Below are positions 8,523 through 17,058 of a DNA stretch of 32,808 nt, piece after piece. The stretch spans positions 1 through 32,808 of the forward strand of contig CAIQOV010000029.1 in the NCBI GenBank assembly GCA_903873585.1, given 5' to 3'. The notes below the pieces were generated by a model. The model did not search any database. It saw only the letters and a list, made by a program, of their open reading frames with translations, and had not been told where the DNA came from. The translations under genes and the position numbers were made by a program. Source of the stretch: an uncultured Rhodobacterales bacterium. GTDB taxonomy: Bacteria > Pseudomonadota > Alphaproteobacteria > Rhodobacterales > Rhodobacteraceae. The stretch's first letter is position 1. The number at the start of each line of letters is the position of its first letter.

Positions 8523-9542
8523 TTACACTTTGAACCCAGGCGTAGAACTATTAGGTCTGAAAAAACTGATCAATTTATCTCGGATCACATTTGCAGCTTC
8601 GGCGCCACCGAGACCCTTGACATCTTCTTGCAATACTCTGCTTGTTTCGTCCATAGCCAACGCATCAATTATCGTGGATTTTTCGAATGATGATTGGCCT
8701 TTACAGTAGTCGAACATATGGCTTCTAAAAAATTCAATCGCACCAATAAATCCGGACGCATATATGAATGCGTTTCCTTTGTCATCCCAATGTCGACCAT
8801 ATTTTAATTTCAAAGCCCCGAAGAAATTTGAGAAAATCGCCTTCTGAATTTCTAACTCTGTCGCGCCAATTTGCTCAAGTTGCCCCTTAAGATCGACCAA
8901 AGGCTTTAAAGCATTAACTGCAGTCGATAGAGCCACGCCTCCGCGTTGCCGTTCTTGGTTCGGAAGTTTAATCCAATTCAGATACGGTTGACCCTCAGCG
9001 CCAAGATGAGCAACAATGTCATTAGCACGTATTGCCGCTGGATCCATCAGGTCAGACGCTGTCACCCCATAGAGATCAAAAACTAGGCTTTTAGGTGCTG
9101 GTCGTTGCTCTGTGTTAATCGATATAAAAATTCGCGCACTGTGTGCAGTATCTAAGCCCTCGTAAATCGCAACTGGGATCTGAAAGTCTGCGATAGTTGG
9201 ATCATCGTCAATTGCAGATTTGAGCCCGGCTACTCTATGCTGACCATCGATAATTTGCGCAACTTTAGGCTCATCGAAAATTTCAACCGATCCATTGTTC
9301 GATACCAAGTTTCCGCTTTTCCAGTTCAATACGATCGAGGCAGGAAAATCGCCCATTCTCAAAGCGAAATCCTTTATACCAGCGATCCGAGAAGTATTCA
9401 GAACCCTTTGAACAGCCCCCTCCTCCTCGTCCTTTCTACGAACAGCAGCATAGGAAATCCGCGTTAGTAGTCCTGCTGGCAACGAAACAAGCTTAAAGGA
9501 GTGTTCCTTCTGCTTCACGGGTATAAATTGAAATAGCGGCAT
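8523..9542 (-). CDS. DGQHR domain protein (DndB-like)
   Basis: 339 aa. The diagnostic motif IIDGQHRVAGL (DGQHR at 99-103) is followed by FISINTEQRP (139-148), the conserved pair of the DGQHR/DndB family. An N-terminal region (SLPAGLLTRISYAAVRRKDEEEGAVQRVLN, about 20-50) resembles the start of DndB-type proteins. DndB regulates DNA phosphorothioation operons; other DGQHR proteins sit alone or with unknown partners in defence and mobile islands. No dndCDE, pbe or ssp genes are present in the window, so this is not a complete Dnd system. The start at 9542 has GTGAGGCAAG just upstream. Its stop is 16 bp before the HEPN-like gene. Base composition is clearly lower in GC than the flanking operons, a sign of transfer. 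Confidence 0.85.
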   Translation of the reverse strand: MPLFQFIPVKQKEHSFKLVSLPAGLLTRISYAAVRRKDEEEGAVQRVLNTSRIAGIKDFALRMGDFPASIVLNWKSGNLVSNNGSVEIFDEPKVAQIIDGQHRVAGLKSAIDDDPTIADFQIPVAIYEGLDTAHSARIFISINTEQRPAPKSLVFDLYGVTASDLMDPAAIRANDIVAHLGAEGQPYLNWIKLPNQERQRGGVALSTAVNALKPLVDLKGQLEQIGATELEIQKAIFSNFFGALKLKYGRHWDDKGNAFIYASGFIGAIEFFRSHMFDYCKGQSSFEKSTIIDALAMDETSRVLQEDVKGLGGAEAANVIRDKLISFFRPNSSTPGFKV

Positions 9543-9607
9543 CTTGCCTCACTCACTGTTTTGAAGAACACTAGGCAAACTGCTGCGTTTCGTCTAGTGG
9601 TAAGCAT

Positions 9608-10041
9608 CAGGCTGGGCCGCGTACCTTCCCCAGACCTGCATTCCCGTCGCATCATCGGCTGGGCTGCGAGCCAACCGAATGAAGCGGGATTTGGCGATCC
9701 GGGCTCTGAGGATGGGCATTGCCTTAAGGTCTCCTCCGCGTGGCTGCATCTTCCATAGCGATCGCGGCAGTCAGTATTGTTCGCATGACTATCAAAAAAT
9801 CCTGCGCGCGCATGGGTTCAAAGCGTCAATGAGCGGCAAAGGCAATTGCTATGACAATGCCGCCGTTGAGACGTTCTTCAAAACCATCAAGGCCGAACTG
9901 ATCTGGCGCAGGTCATGGGAAACCCGTCGACACGCGGAAGCCGCCATCTTCCAATATATCAATGGCTTTTATAACTCGCGCCGTCGGCATTCAACATTGG
10001 GAGGGAAAAGCCCCTTGGCCTTCGAACGACAAGTGGCTTAA
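9608..10041 (+). mobile_element. Decayed IS3-family transposase (OrfB) remnant
   Basis: The C-terminal half of an IS3-type integrase core. A first piece reads DLHSRRIIGWAAS (frame of 9561-9758), then an extra base near 9673 moves the match to the frame of 9679-10041, which carries FHSDRGSQY (second catalytic Asp), GNCYDNAAVETFFKTIKAEL (catalytic Glu) and the FYNSRRRHSTLGGKSPLAFE tail. The first catalytic Asp region (TDIT) is missing, and about 7 bases are lost between the YL and DLH codons. The element is dead. It closes the AT-rich accessory segment and lies just before the promoter region of the ABC operon. Confidence 0.9.
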
Positions 10042-10146
10042 ACGAGCATTCGGAGCGGCACGAATACGTGACAGGTCCACCGGCGCATGACCGGCTCGGA
10101 CATGTTCGGGATCATGGTGCGCACAGAGCTACACCACGCTATGGGA

Positions 10147-10163
10147 CACGATCCAAGATCGTG
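10147..10163. repeat. Small inverted repeat after the IS3 remnant
   Basis: CACGATC and GATCGTG (7 bp) are separated by three bases. It may belong to the lost end of the IS3-type element or be an operator; nothing in the sequence decides this. Confidence 0.35.
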
Positions 10164-10240
10164 CCTGAAGCTTGAGAAAAGTGCAGCCGTCAGCAGAAAA
10201 AACTAGCCAAAAAACATTATCTCTGCGCTAAATTCTTTCC

Positions 10241-10256
10241 TGTGAGGAAATTCACA
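10241..10256. promoter_or_regulatory. CRP-type palindrome upstream of the ABC operon
   Basis: TGTGA-GGAAAT-TCACA matches the classical CRP/FNR-superfamily site TGTGA-N6-TCACA in both half-sites. It lies 63 bp before the start of the solute-binding protein gene, a suitable place for an activator or repressor. The regulator is not encoded in the window. Confidence 0.5.
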
Positions 10257-10318
10257 TCCGATCTTTCTGCCTACCTTACGTGCGATTAATCAAACATAAA
10301 CGCGAACAGGGTGAAAAA

Positions 10319-11266
10319 ATGCTGAAATATCTGAACACTGCGCTTGGCGCAGCTGCACTATCGCTGACATTGGGGGGTATGCCGCAAGCGGCTTTTGCCC
10401 AAGACTCAGCCGAACCGATCGTCATCCCGACTCACAACTGGTCCAGCCAAGTGGTGATGGCCTATGTGATCGGGGGTATCTTCCAAAGCATCGGCGATAC
10501 CGTTGAATATGTGCCTGCAGACTCGCAAGCTGTTTATGAAGCCATCCGCAACGGCGACGTGACGATCAGCCACGAAGTCTGGCAGTCGACCTTTGGCGCA
10601 TCGTTCTACAATGCCATGGCACAGGGCGGCATCATCGATGCCGGCAACCACGAAGCCATGACCTTGGAAGAATTGGGTGTGCCCCACTACGTCATTGAGC
10701 AAAACCTTTGCCCCGGTCTGCCGGATTGGGAAGCGCTTAAGAACTGCCCGGAAGTGTTTGCAACCGCTGACTCCGAAGGCAAAGGCCGCATCTTGGAAGG
10801 TCCGCAAGATTGGCACGGCGACTTGATGCCCGATCGTATCAAGGCGCTGGGTTTGGATGACAAATATGTCGTCAAGTTTGCAGGCTCTGCTGATGCAATC
10901 TGGGCAGAACTTGCTTCGGCTAAGAAAGAAGGTCGCGGGATCATCACGTTCAACTGGACCCCGAACTTCACCGATGCCGAAGGCTTCGATTTCATCAAGT
11001 TCCCCGCCTACACCGATGGCTGCCGCAAGGCTGATGGCGGTGATGGCAGCTGTGGCTCGCCCATTGGCTGGCTGAAGAAAGCGGCGAACTACAAGTTCCC
11101 CAAAACCCACCCGAAAGCTTATACGATCTTCACCAAGATTTCGTTCACCACTGCCCAAATCGGGCAAATGGCGGCCTTGGTTGATATCGACAAAATGAGC
11201 CACGAAGACGCCGCCAAAAAGTGGCTGGCTGACAACGAGGCCGTTTGGATGCCTTGGACCAAGTAA
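10319..11266 (+). CDS. ABC transporter solute-binding protein for a quaternary amine or TMAO-type solute
   Basis: 315 aa with a Sec signal peptide (hydrophobic stretch 7-20, cleavage probably after AAFA, residues 24-27). The mature part fits the OpuAC/ProX type II periplasmic binding fold: IVIPTHNWSSQVVMAYVIGGIF at the start, EVWQSTFGASF, and many aromatic residues (W, Y, F) expected for a cation-pi cage. Two Cys pairs (NLCPG...KNCPEV and DGCRK...GSCGS) could form disulfides. The ATG at 10319 has an AGGGTG ribosome site; an upstream in-frame start at 10280 is rejected because it would precede the signal peptide. With the ATPase and fused permease behind it, the operon resembles the TmoX-type trimethylamine N-oxide importers of marine Rhodobacterales. 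Choline, glycine betaine or carnitine are alternatives. Confidence 0.88.
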   Translation: MLKYLNTALGAAALSLTLGGMPQAAFAQDSAEPIVIPTHNWSSQVVMAYVIGGIFQSIGDTVEYVPADSQAVYEAIRNGDVTISHEVWQSTFGASFYNAMAQGGIIDAGNHEAMTLEELGVPHYVIEQNLCPGLPDWEALKNCPEVFATADSEGKGRILEGPQDWHGDLMPDRIKALGLDDKYVVKFAGSADAIWAELASAKKEGRGIITFNWTPNFTDAEGFDFIKFPAYTDGCRKADGGDGSCGSPIGWLKKAANYKFPKTHPKAYTIFTKISFTTAQIGQMAALVDIDKMSHEDAAKKWLADNEAVWMPWTK

Positions 11267-11302
11267 AGTGACGGCCTGTGAAAGCGGGCTTTGCAAGATA
11301 GA

Positions 11303-11334
11303 CCTTACCCCCGTGCATTGCGCTGGGGGTAAGG
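11303..11334 (+). terminator. Intercistronic hairpin between binding-protein and ATPase genes
   Basis: A perfect 10-bp stem, CCTTACCCCC (11303-11312) with GGGGGTAAGG (11325-11334), and a 12-nt loop in the 120-bp gap. There is no T run, so it more likely protects the upstream message or attenuates, letting the binding protein be made in excess of the membrane parts. Confidence 0.55.
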
Positions 11335-11386
11335 CTTTGAAAGGGGCATCCATTCCCCCTGACCAGCCATTTTCGGGAAAGACGCC

Positions 11387-12451
11387 ATGGCCCAAACTGA
11401 CCGTGCTCCCTCGTCTCAGCCAGTCATCAAGTGCGAGGCGGTTTACAAAATTTTTGGCGATAATGCTGCCACAATGATGCGCAGTTCGGGCGGTGTGGTT
11501 GAAACGGCTGCCTTTCAGGCGGCTGGCTGTATCGTTGGTGTCAACAAAGCCACGTTTGAGGTGCAAAAGGGTGAGTTGCTTATTGTCATGGGCCTGTCCG
11601 GCTCTGGCAAGTCAACGCTGTTGCGCTGCATTTCAAGATTAACCGAGCCTACTGCAGGCAAAATTTTCATCGACGGCGAAGATTTAACCGCCATGTCGGG
11701 AAAGCAACTCGTCGAACTTCGGCGCAACAAGATGGGCATGGTGTTCCAAAGCTTTGCCTTGCTGCCGCATAAGACCGTGTTGGAAAACATCGCCTTCCCC
11801 TTATTGATCAAGGGCCAATCCACCGCCGCCGCCATCAAACGCGCGATGGAAATGATGGAACTAGTCAGCCTGAAGGGGCGCGAAAACTACTACCCCCGCC
11901 AACTGTCGGGCGGTCAACAGCAGCGCGTGGGAATCGCCCGATCCTTGGCGGTCGAGCCTGATATCTGGCTGTTAGATGAGCCGTTTTCAGCCCTTGATCC
12001 GCTGATCCGCAAGGAAATGCAGGATGAATTCCTGCGCCTGCAGGGCCTGCTGCAAAAGACCATCCTCTTTGTGACCCATGATTCTGAAGAAGCCCTGCGC
12101 CTAGCCGACCGGATCGCCATCATGAAGGACGGCGTGATCGAACAATTGGATACGCCGGCCAACATCGTCTTGCACCCTGCCACAGACTATGTCGCCAAGT
12201 TCACCCGCGATGTGCCGCGCGAAAAGGTGTTAAGCTGCGCCAATCTGATGGAGCCGCTCAGCGCCGATCCGGTCAGCGCCATGACAGTGCACAAAGACGC
12301 CCTTATCGCCACGGTGGCCGAGGCTGTCTTGAGCGAAGGCAATCCGGTACAGGTGGTGGATGATGCGGGCAGGCCCGTGGGGCTTTTGAACCGTAAAACC
12401 GTCTTGCACGTCTTGTTCGGTGCGCGCGTCCCGCAAGGCTTAGTCGGATAG
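11387..12451 (+). CDS. Quaternary amine-type ABC transporter ATP-binding protein
   Basis: 354 aa. Walker A GLSGSGKST (69-77), Q loop VFQSFALLPH, signature LSGGQQQR (173-180), Walker B IWLLDEP, D loop SALDPL, and H loop FVTHD. The N-terminal stretch before the Walker motif, with the ATMMRSSGGVVETAA insertion, and the C-terminal CBS-like tail (about 280-345, DALIATVAEAVLSEGNPVQVVDDAGRPVGLLNR) are those of ProV/OpuAA-type ATPases. Such CBS tails sense ionic strength in osmolyte importers, but the domain is short here. It energises uptake through the permease encoded 10 bp downstream. The ATG at 11387 is the first good start, with GGGAAAGA upstream. Confidence 0.92.
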   Translation: MAQTDRAPSSQPVIKCEAVYKIFGDNAATMMRSSGGVVETAAFQAAGCIVGVNKATFEVQKGELLIVMGLSGSGKSTLLRCISRLTEPTAGKIFIDGEDLTAMSGKQLVELRRNKMGMVFQSFALLPHKTVLENIAFPLLIKGQSTAAAIKRAMEMMELVSLKGRENYYPRQLSGGQQQRVGIARSLAVEPDIWLLDEPFSALDPLIRKEMQDEFLRLQGLLQKTILFVTHDSEEALRLADRIAIMKDGVIEQLDTPANIVLHPATDYVAKFTRDVPREKVLSCANLMEPLSADPVSAMTVHKDALIATVAEAVLSEGNPVQVVDDAGRPVGLLNRKTVLHVLFGARVPQGLVG

Positions 12452-12461
12452 GGTGGGCAAG

Positions 12462-14521
12462 ATGCGCGCAGACCTTCTCCGCTCTGGCTTTGCAAAGTTT
12501 GCCCTGCTGATTGCGGTTTTTTTGGTGCTGTACTTCGCCATTCCAGCGGTAGAGGGCAATTACCTGTGGCGCTTGCCGCATCTGATCTCTGGCTGGCCCG
12601 AGCAGATCAACAAATTCGTCCGGTTTCTGATGTTCGATTGGCTACCGATCGACATCTATGATCCGGAAATTGAGGAATACGAAGCCTCGCCGCTGATCAA
12701 GGAGGTGACGCGCGCCTTTTCGACGGGCATACTGTTTTGTATCAATTTTCTGCGCGAGTTCTTGTTGGGCGGGGCTAAGACCTTAGCTGCCTTTGCCGGC
12801 TGGGATTATGCGCGCGCCCATCCCGACCTTGTTTGGCCGGCCTTGCCGTGGACGATTGTGGCGGCAGGCGCAGCCCTGCTGGGTTATGCGCTGAAGGGCG
12901 GTGGCTGGCAGCGCTGGCGGCTTGTGCCACGCTTTACATCGCGGTTTTCGGGCAATGGGAACCTGCGATGGAAACCCTGTCGCTGGTCTTGATTGCAGCC
13001 CCCATCGCCTTTGCGCTTGGGTTGCTGTTGGGGGTTTGGGCCTTTCGCTCACGGGCTGTTGAAGCGGTTCTGACCCCGCTTTTGAACGTCGCCCAAACCA
13101 TGCCGCATTTTTCCTATCTGGTGCCTGTCATGGTGATGTTTGGCGTGGGCGACCATGCAGGTGCCATCGCCACCATCATTTTCGCCACCCCGCCCATGGT
13201 GCGTTTGACGATGCTGGGCCTCAAGAAAGTGCCGATTGAAGTGGTTGAAGCCGCTGTGATGAACGGCTGCACCAACCGCCAACTGATGCTGAAAGTGATG
13301 ATCCCTGCCGCGCGGCGCGACATTTTGATCGGCGTCAACCAAATGATCATGCAGTGCTTGGCCCTTGCGGTGATCGCCTCTTTCATCGGGGCAAAGGGCT
13401 TGGGATTCAATTTGCTTTTGGCGCTGAACCAATTGCGGATCGGTCAGGCGTTGGAACTGGGCATCTGCATCGTGCTGATCGCTGTGGTGCTAGATCGCCT
13501 GTCTTTGGCTTGGGCCAACAAAGCGACCGACTACTTTGCCGACCAAAGCTTTGCGGTGCGGCACAAGTATTCCTTGGTCTTTGCCGTTATCGTTCTTGGC
13601 GGCGTCGCTCTGGCCTACCTCGGCCGTTTCATTTTTGCGGACGGCATCAATTACTTTTACATGATCCCCCATAATGAGGGGATCACCACAGAAAACTTCT
13701 GGCAATCGGGCGTCGATTGGATGGTGGAAAACTGGTATCAAGGACTGCAAGGCTTCAACCGTTGGCTGATCACTCAGGTGCTGATCCCGATGAAAACCGC
13801 CTTTTTGGGCATGCCGGTTATTGCGACATTTGTGTTGACGATGGGCACTGGGTTCATCGTGGGCGGCAAGCGGTCGATGGCGACGGTCGGGCTGTTCTTG
13901 CTGTTCATCGCCCTGACCGATTGGTGGGACAGGGCGCTGATCACGGCCTATATGGCGACCTTTGCCGTAATCGTTTCCGTTGCAATCGGGTTTGGCATTG
14001 GTGTCTTGTCTGCGCGCAGCGATAGGGCCAGCAGGATCGTGCTGTTGGTCTGCGACACGCTACAAACCTTTCCCTCCTTTATCTATCTGATCCCGGTCAT
14101 CATGCTCTTTGGCGTAACTGACACCTCGGTTCTGATAGCCGTTATCATTTACGCCACCATCCCCGCCGCGCGCTATACGATTGAGGGGCTGCGCGCTGTG
14201 CCCCTACCCCTGCAGGATTTGGGCCGGATGTCTGGCGCAAATCGTGCCCAAAACTTTTTTAACATAGAACTGCCCCTAGCCCTGCCGCATATCATGCTTG
14301 GCATCAACCAAACCGTGATTTTCGCACTGTTCATGGTGATCATCGGGGCCATGATCGGGACAGATGATTTGGGACAGTATATCCTGAAGGCACTGTCGGA
14401 TAAGAACGGCATAGGCAATGGCTTGATGCTGGGCCTTTGCGTGGCCTTTATGGGGCTTGCGGTGGATCATGTCATCCAAACATGGGCACGAAAGCAGCGC
14501 GAAGCATTGGGCATCACCTGA
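12462..14521 (+). pseudogene. Fused two-domain ABC permease gene with a frameshift
   Basis: The ATG at 12462 follows AGGGTGGG. Reading from there gives membrane segments (FALLIAVFLVLYFAIPAV) and a periplasmic part up to GYALKGGGW near 12910. This frame then loses sense and stops at 12992. The family sequence continues in another frame from LAALAACATLYIAVFGQWEPAMETL (about 12920) to 14521. A single lost base between about 12893 and 12925 explains it. Joined, the product would be about 686 aa with two MetI-like permease modules, each with its EAA loop (EVVEAAVMNGCTNRQLMLKV and the LPLQDLGRMSGANRAQNFFNIELP region). Such fused permeases go with TMAO/glycine betaine ATPases in Rhodobacterales. No slippery heptamer is seen, so programmed frameshifting is unlikely; a true mutation or an assembly error remains. 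Confidence 0.82.
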
Positions 14522-14928
14522 GTGCCACCAAAAGGCCATCAAGATGCAGGACAGTATCGCGAAATTTGACATTCTCATCCCTAAGGGTTTTGTTCCCGAA
14601 GCCTAAAGAGATTTTAGCGTCGCAGGGGAAAGCACCTTTTCCCTAAGACGATTGCCCCAAGCCGGTAAGTCACGCCCCGATACGGCACCCAGCAGACGAA
14701 GAGGTTATCCGTCGACCATCATCCCGACCCCAATCCGCACCTGATAGTCTTTCTTGCTACAGCCCTGAACGGGGGGCATGACAGTGCCGGGGCTCATCGG
14801 GAAGGCGGCCGTGGGCGCATGGTCTGGGGTGCAGGCTTCGCCCATGCTGGTCTTAGAATAGCGAGCGGCGCGGCATCTAAATTGGGTGACATCGTGAATG
14901 CTCGCCCCAAACGCCCTATGTCGCCCAA
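14522..14928. other. Gap between the permease and adhesin loci
   Basis: Convergent gap. An 8-bp hairpin with a G-T pair (AGGGGAAA, 14624-14631; TTTTCCCT, 14637-14644) may end the ABC operon transcript. On the minus strand an open frame of about 65 codons ends at 14705 (tail QVRIGVGMMVDG, with four Cys). It has no clear start or family and may be a fragment of an outer-membrane protein. Nothing else is recognised. Confidence 0.4.
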
Positions 14929-15963
14929 TTAGAACCGATGCTCAAAGCTCAACTGTCCGCTGGTTGTGGTTTGCCCGTCGATCCAGTCCGACAGGAATTG
15001 AACTTTGGCTGTCGTCATTCCGTCTTTGCTTTGATTTTGCAGACCTATTTACGCACCGCTACCGCAGGCAGTGGCGATGTTTGTTGCGCTGGTTTCTTCG
15101 CAAATCAGCCGTGGGGCCAAAGTGATCAAGCGCAGGCTTTTACCTGCGACCGCGCCATCCAATGGCACGCGAAACTCTGGGCGGAAGGTGATATTCGCCA
15201 CCGATACCATGCCGGCATCTAGGCTAATGCTGTCTTCTGCCCCCCCGTTGGCCGTGCCAGTAAAGCCCACAGTGTCAACCCATGTGCGGCCCACGGTCAG
15301 CGCCAATTCGGGCCAGATTTCGTAGCGCTTTGCCTCGATCACGCCGCTGATGGCCAAGCCGAAAGTGGCCGAACGCGTTGTGTAATCACTGTCCAAAGCC
15401 AGCACATCGTCGGACATACTCAGTTGGTTACGCCCCGCACCGATGGACACAAACCCGTCCATATAGACCTGCTTGGTCATCTCGCGCACCGCGTAACCGC
15501 CAAACGACAGGCCCAGATGGGCCTGATCACCGCTTAAACTGCCCGCGATGGTCGACTGACCGACTTCTCCACCGATGAAGTAGCCCAGCAGAGTGCTGTC
15601 TGATACTGACTTTTCCCACGCGATTTTGCCGTTGAATGTGGCGGTAGAGGCGCCACTGTCATCATCGCGCTGCACATCAAAGGTGCCAAAAACCAAGCGC
15701 CGCGCGCCGTTGTCGTCGCTAGATTGCCCAAAGAACGTGCCCATGGTGCTTAGACTTATCGGGGTTGCGCTAAAGCTTCCGTCGACATTCAGGGCGATGC
15801 TGTTATCCGCCCCCGCCACAAAGCGCCCCTTGGCTGCTTGCATCATGCTTTGGTTGGCAGCCAAGGTGCTGTTCAAGCCGCGGGTGGCTTCATCGGTTAG
15901 GGTCTGGCGGACCGAATCCGCTTTGGCGGCAAACTCTGCGGCGAACCCTGTAGGGGCGTTGCC

Positions 15964-16356
15964 CGTGTCAACCACCAAGGCCGCGCTGGCCCCAAGCGAG
16001 CCTGCAGCCCCCGGCGAGGCCAAGGTCAATGTGGCCGCGTTCAAGGCGCTGTCTTTGATTGTTCCAGAGTTTAGAACCAACGCCGCCGTGCTGGTGTAAT
16101 CAAGGTCAGCTGACGTGTCGCCGGCTTGCACGGTGTAAACAAACGTCAGAACCGATGTTGTGCTGCCCGAGGAATAGCTGACAACCCTGTCCGTCGCGCC
16201 GGTTTCCACCGTGATTTGCGGTGTGCCTGTGACGGTGACCGCCTCGCTAAAGGTCACGTCGATGTTGATCGTATCGCCCACCCCGTAGGTGCCATTCACG
16301 GTCGAAGACGCAACCCCCGTGACCGTGGGGGCCGTCGTGTCGAGAATTGGGGCCGT
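15964..16356 (-). repeat. Adhesin tandem repeat, copy 1 (393 bp, 131 codons)
   Basis: Nearly identical to the next copy at an offset of exactly 393 bp; I see about seven or eight single-base differences. It encodes one Ig-like module from DTTAPTVTGVASSTVNG through LVLNSGTIKDSALNAATLTLASPG. The in-frame length means that gain or loss of copies keeps the reading frame. Confidence 0.9.
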
Positions 16357-16725
16357 CGTGTCAACCACCAAGGCCGCGCTGGCCCCAAGTGAGCCTGCAG
16401 CCCCCGGCGAGGCCAAGGTCAATGTGGCCGCGTTCAAGGCGCTGTCTTTGATTGTTCCAGAGTTTAGAACCAACGCCGCCGTGCTGGTGTAATCAAGGTC
16501 GGCTGACGTGTCGCCGGCTTGCACGGTGTAAACAAACGTCAGTACCGATGTTGTGCTGCCCGAGGAATAGCTGACAACCCTGTCCGTCGCGCCGGTTTCC
16601 ACCGTGAATTGCGGTGTGCCTGTGACGGTGACCGCCTCGCTAAAGGTCACGTCGATGTTGATCGTATCGCCCACCCCGTACGTGCCATTCACGGTTGAAG
16701 ACGCAACCCCCGTGACTGTGGGGGC
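16357..16725 (-). repeat. Adhesin tandem repeat, copy 2
   Basis: Second copy of the 393-bp unit. Similarity stops at about 16725, where the module boundary passes into a different repeat ending SSVLVDAVAPTV. Low divergence points to recent duplication or gene conversion. Confidence 0.88.
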
Positions 16726-17058
16726 TACGGCATCGACCAAGACGGAACTGGTCGGGCCGACCGCATTTAGCGAGAGCGTTGCTGGACCGCTTGCCGCGTC
16801 GTTCACACTGCCCCCGTTCAGTTCAACGGTGCTGCCTACGCCAATGCCGTCAGCGTCAACCTTGCCGGCCTGAACCGTGTACCGAAAAACCAGCGCTGAT
16901 GTGCCAGACCCTGAAAGATATGATGCGTAAACGGTGCTGCCGCCGACGTTTAAAGGAATGCGCGGTGTTCCGGTCACCGTAACAGTCCCTGACCAGGTCA
17001 CGGTGAAGTCCAGGTTTTGGCCTGTCCGATAGGTGCCATTGGTGGGCACCGTGACTGA

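Larger units (their letters stand above)
15049..17049 (-). pseudogene. C-terminal part of the adhesin: Ig-like repeats and outer-membrane beta-barrel
   Basis: This 666-codon open frame continues the reading frame of the upstream adhesin ORF; only a TGA at 17059-17061 separates them. It starts with further repeats of the TYGVGDTINIDVTFSEAV type, two of them nearly identical (see repeat entries). A linker helix follows (ADSVRQTLTDEATRGLNSTLAANQSM), then about 290 residues with the alternating pattern of an autotransporter-like barrel (RLVFGTFDVQRDDDS, GYFIGGEVGQSTIAGS, VYMDGFVSIGAGRNQL). A TAA at 15049-15051 cuts it, but the same frame runs on for 39 more codons to 14929 and ends SFEHRF, the terminal-Phe signal for outer-membrane insertion. 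The native gene therefore ended at 14929, and this allele lacks the last strands. Confidence 0.8.

Noticed and set aside
8523-9542. Complete DNA phosphorothioation (Dnd) locus
   Set aside because: Only a DGQHR/DndB-like protein is present; no dndA, C, D, E or restriction partner genes are in the window.
9587-9611. tRNA-like 5' half (GTTTCGTCTAGTGGTAAGC, like a D arm) that could mark the right island border
   Set aside because: No anticodon arm, T arm or acceptor stem follows, and it does not match the tRNA-Thr at the left border. Probably chance or IS-derived sequence.
12893-12925. Programmed -1 frameshifting in the permease gene
   Set aside because: No slippery heptamer or downstream pseudoknot is visible, and this gene family is not known to use recoding. 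A mutation or sequence error is simpler.
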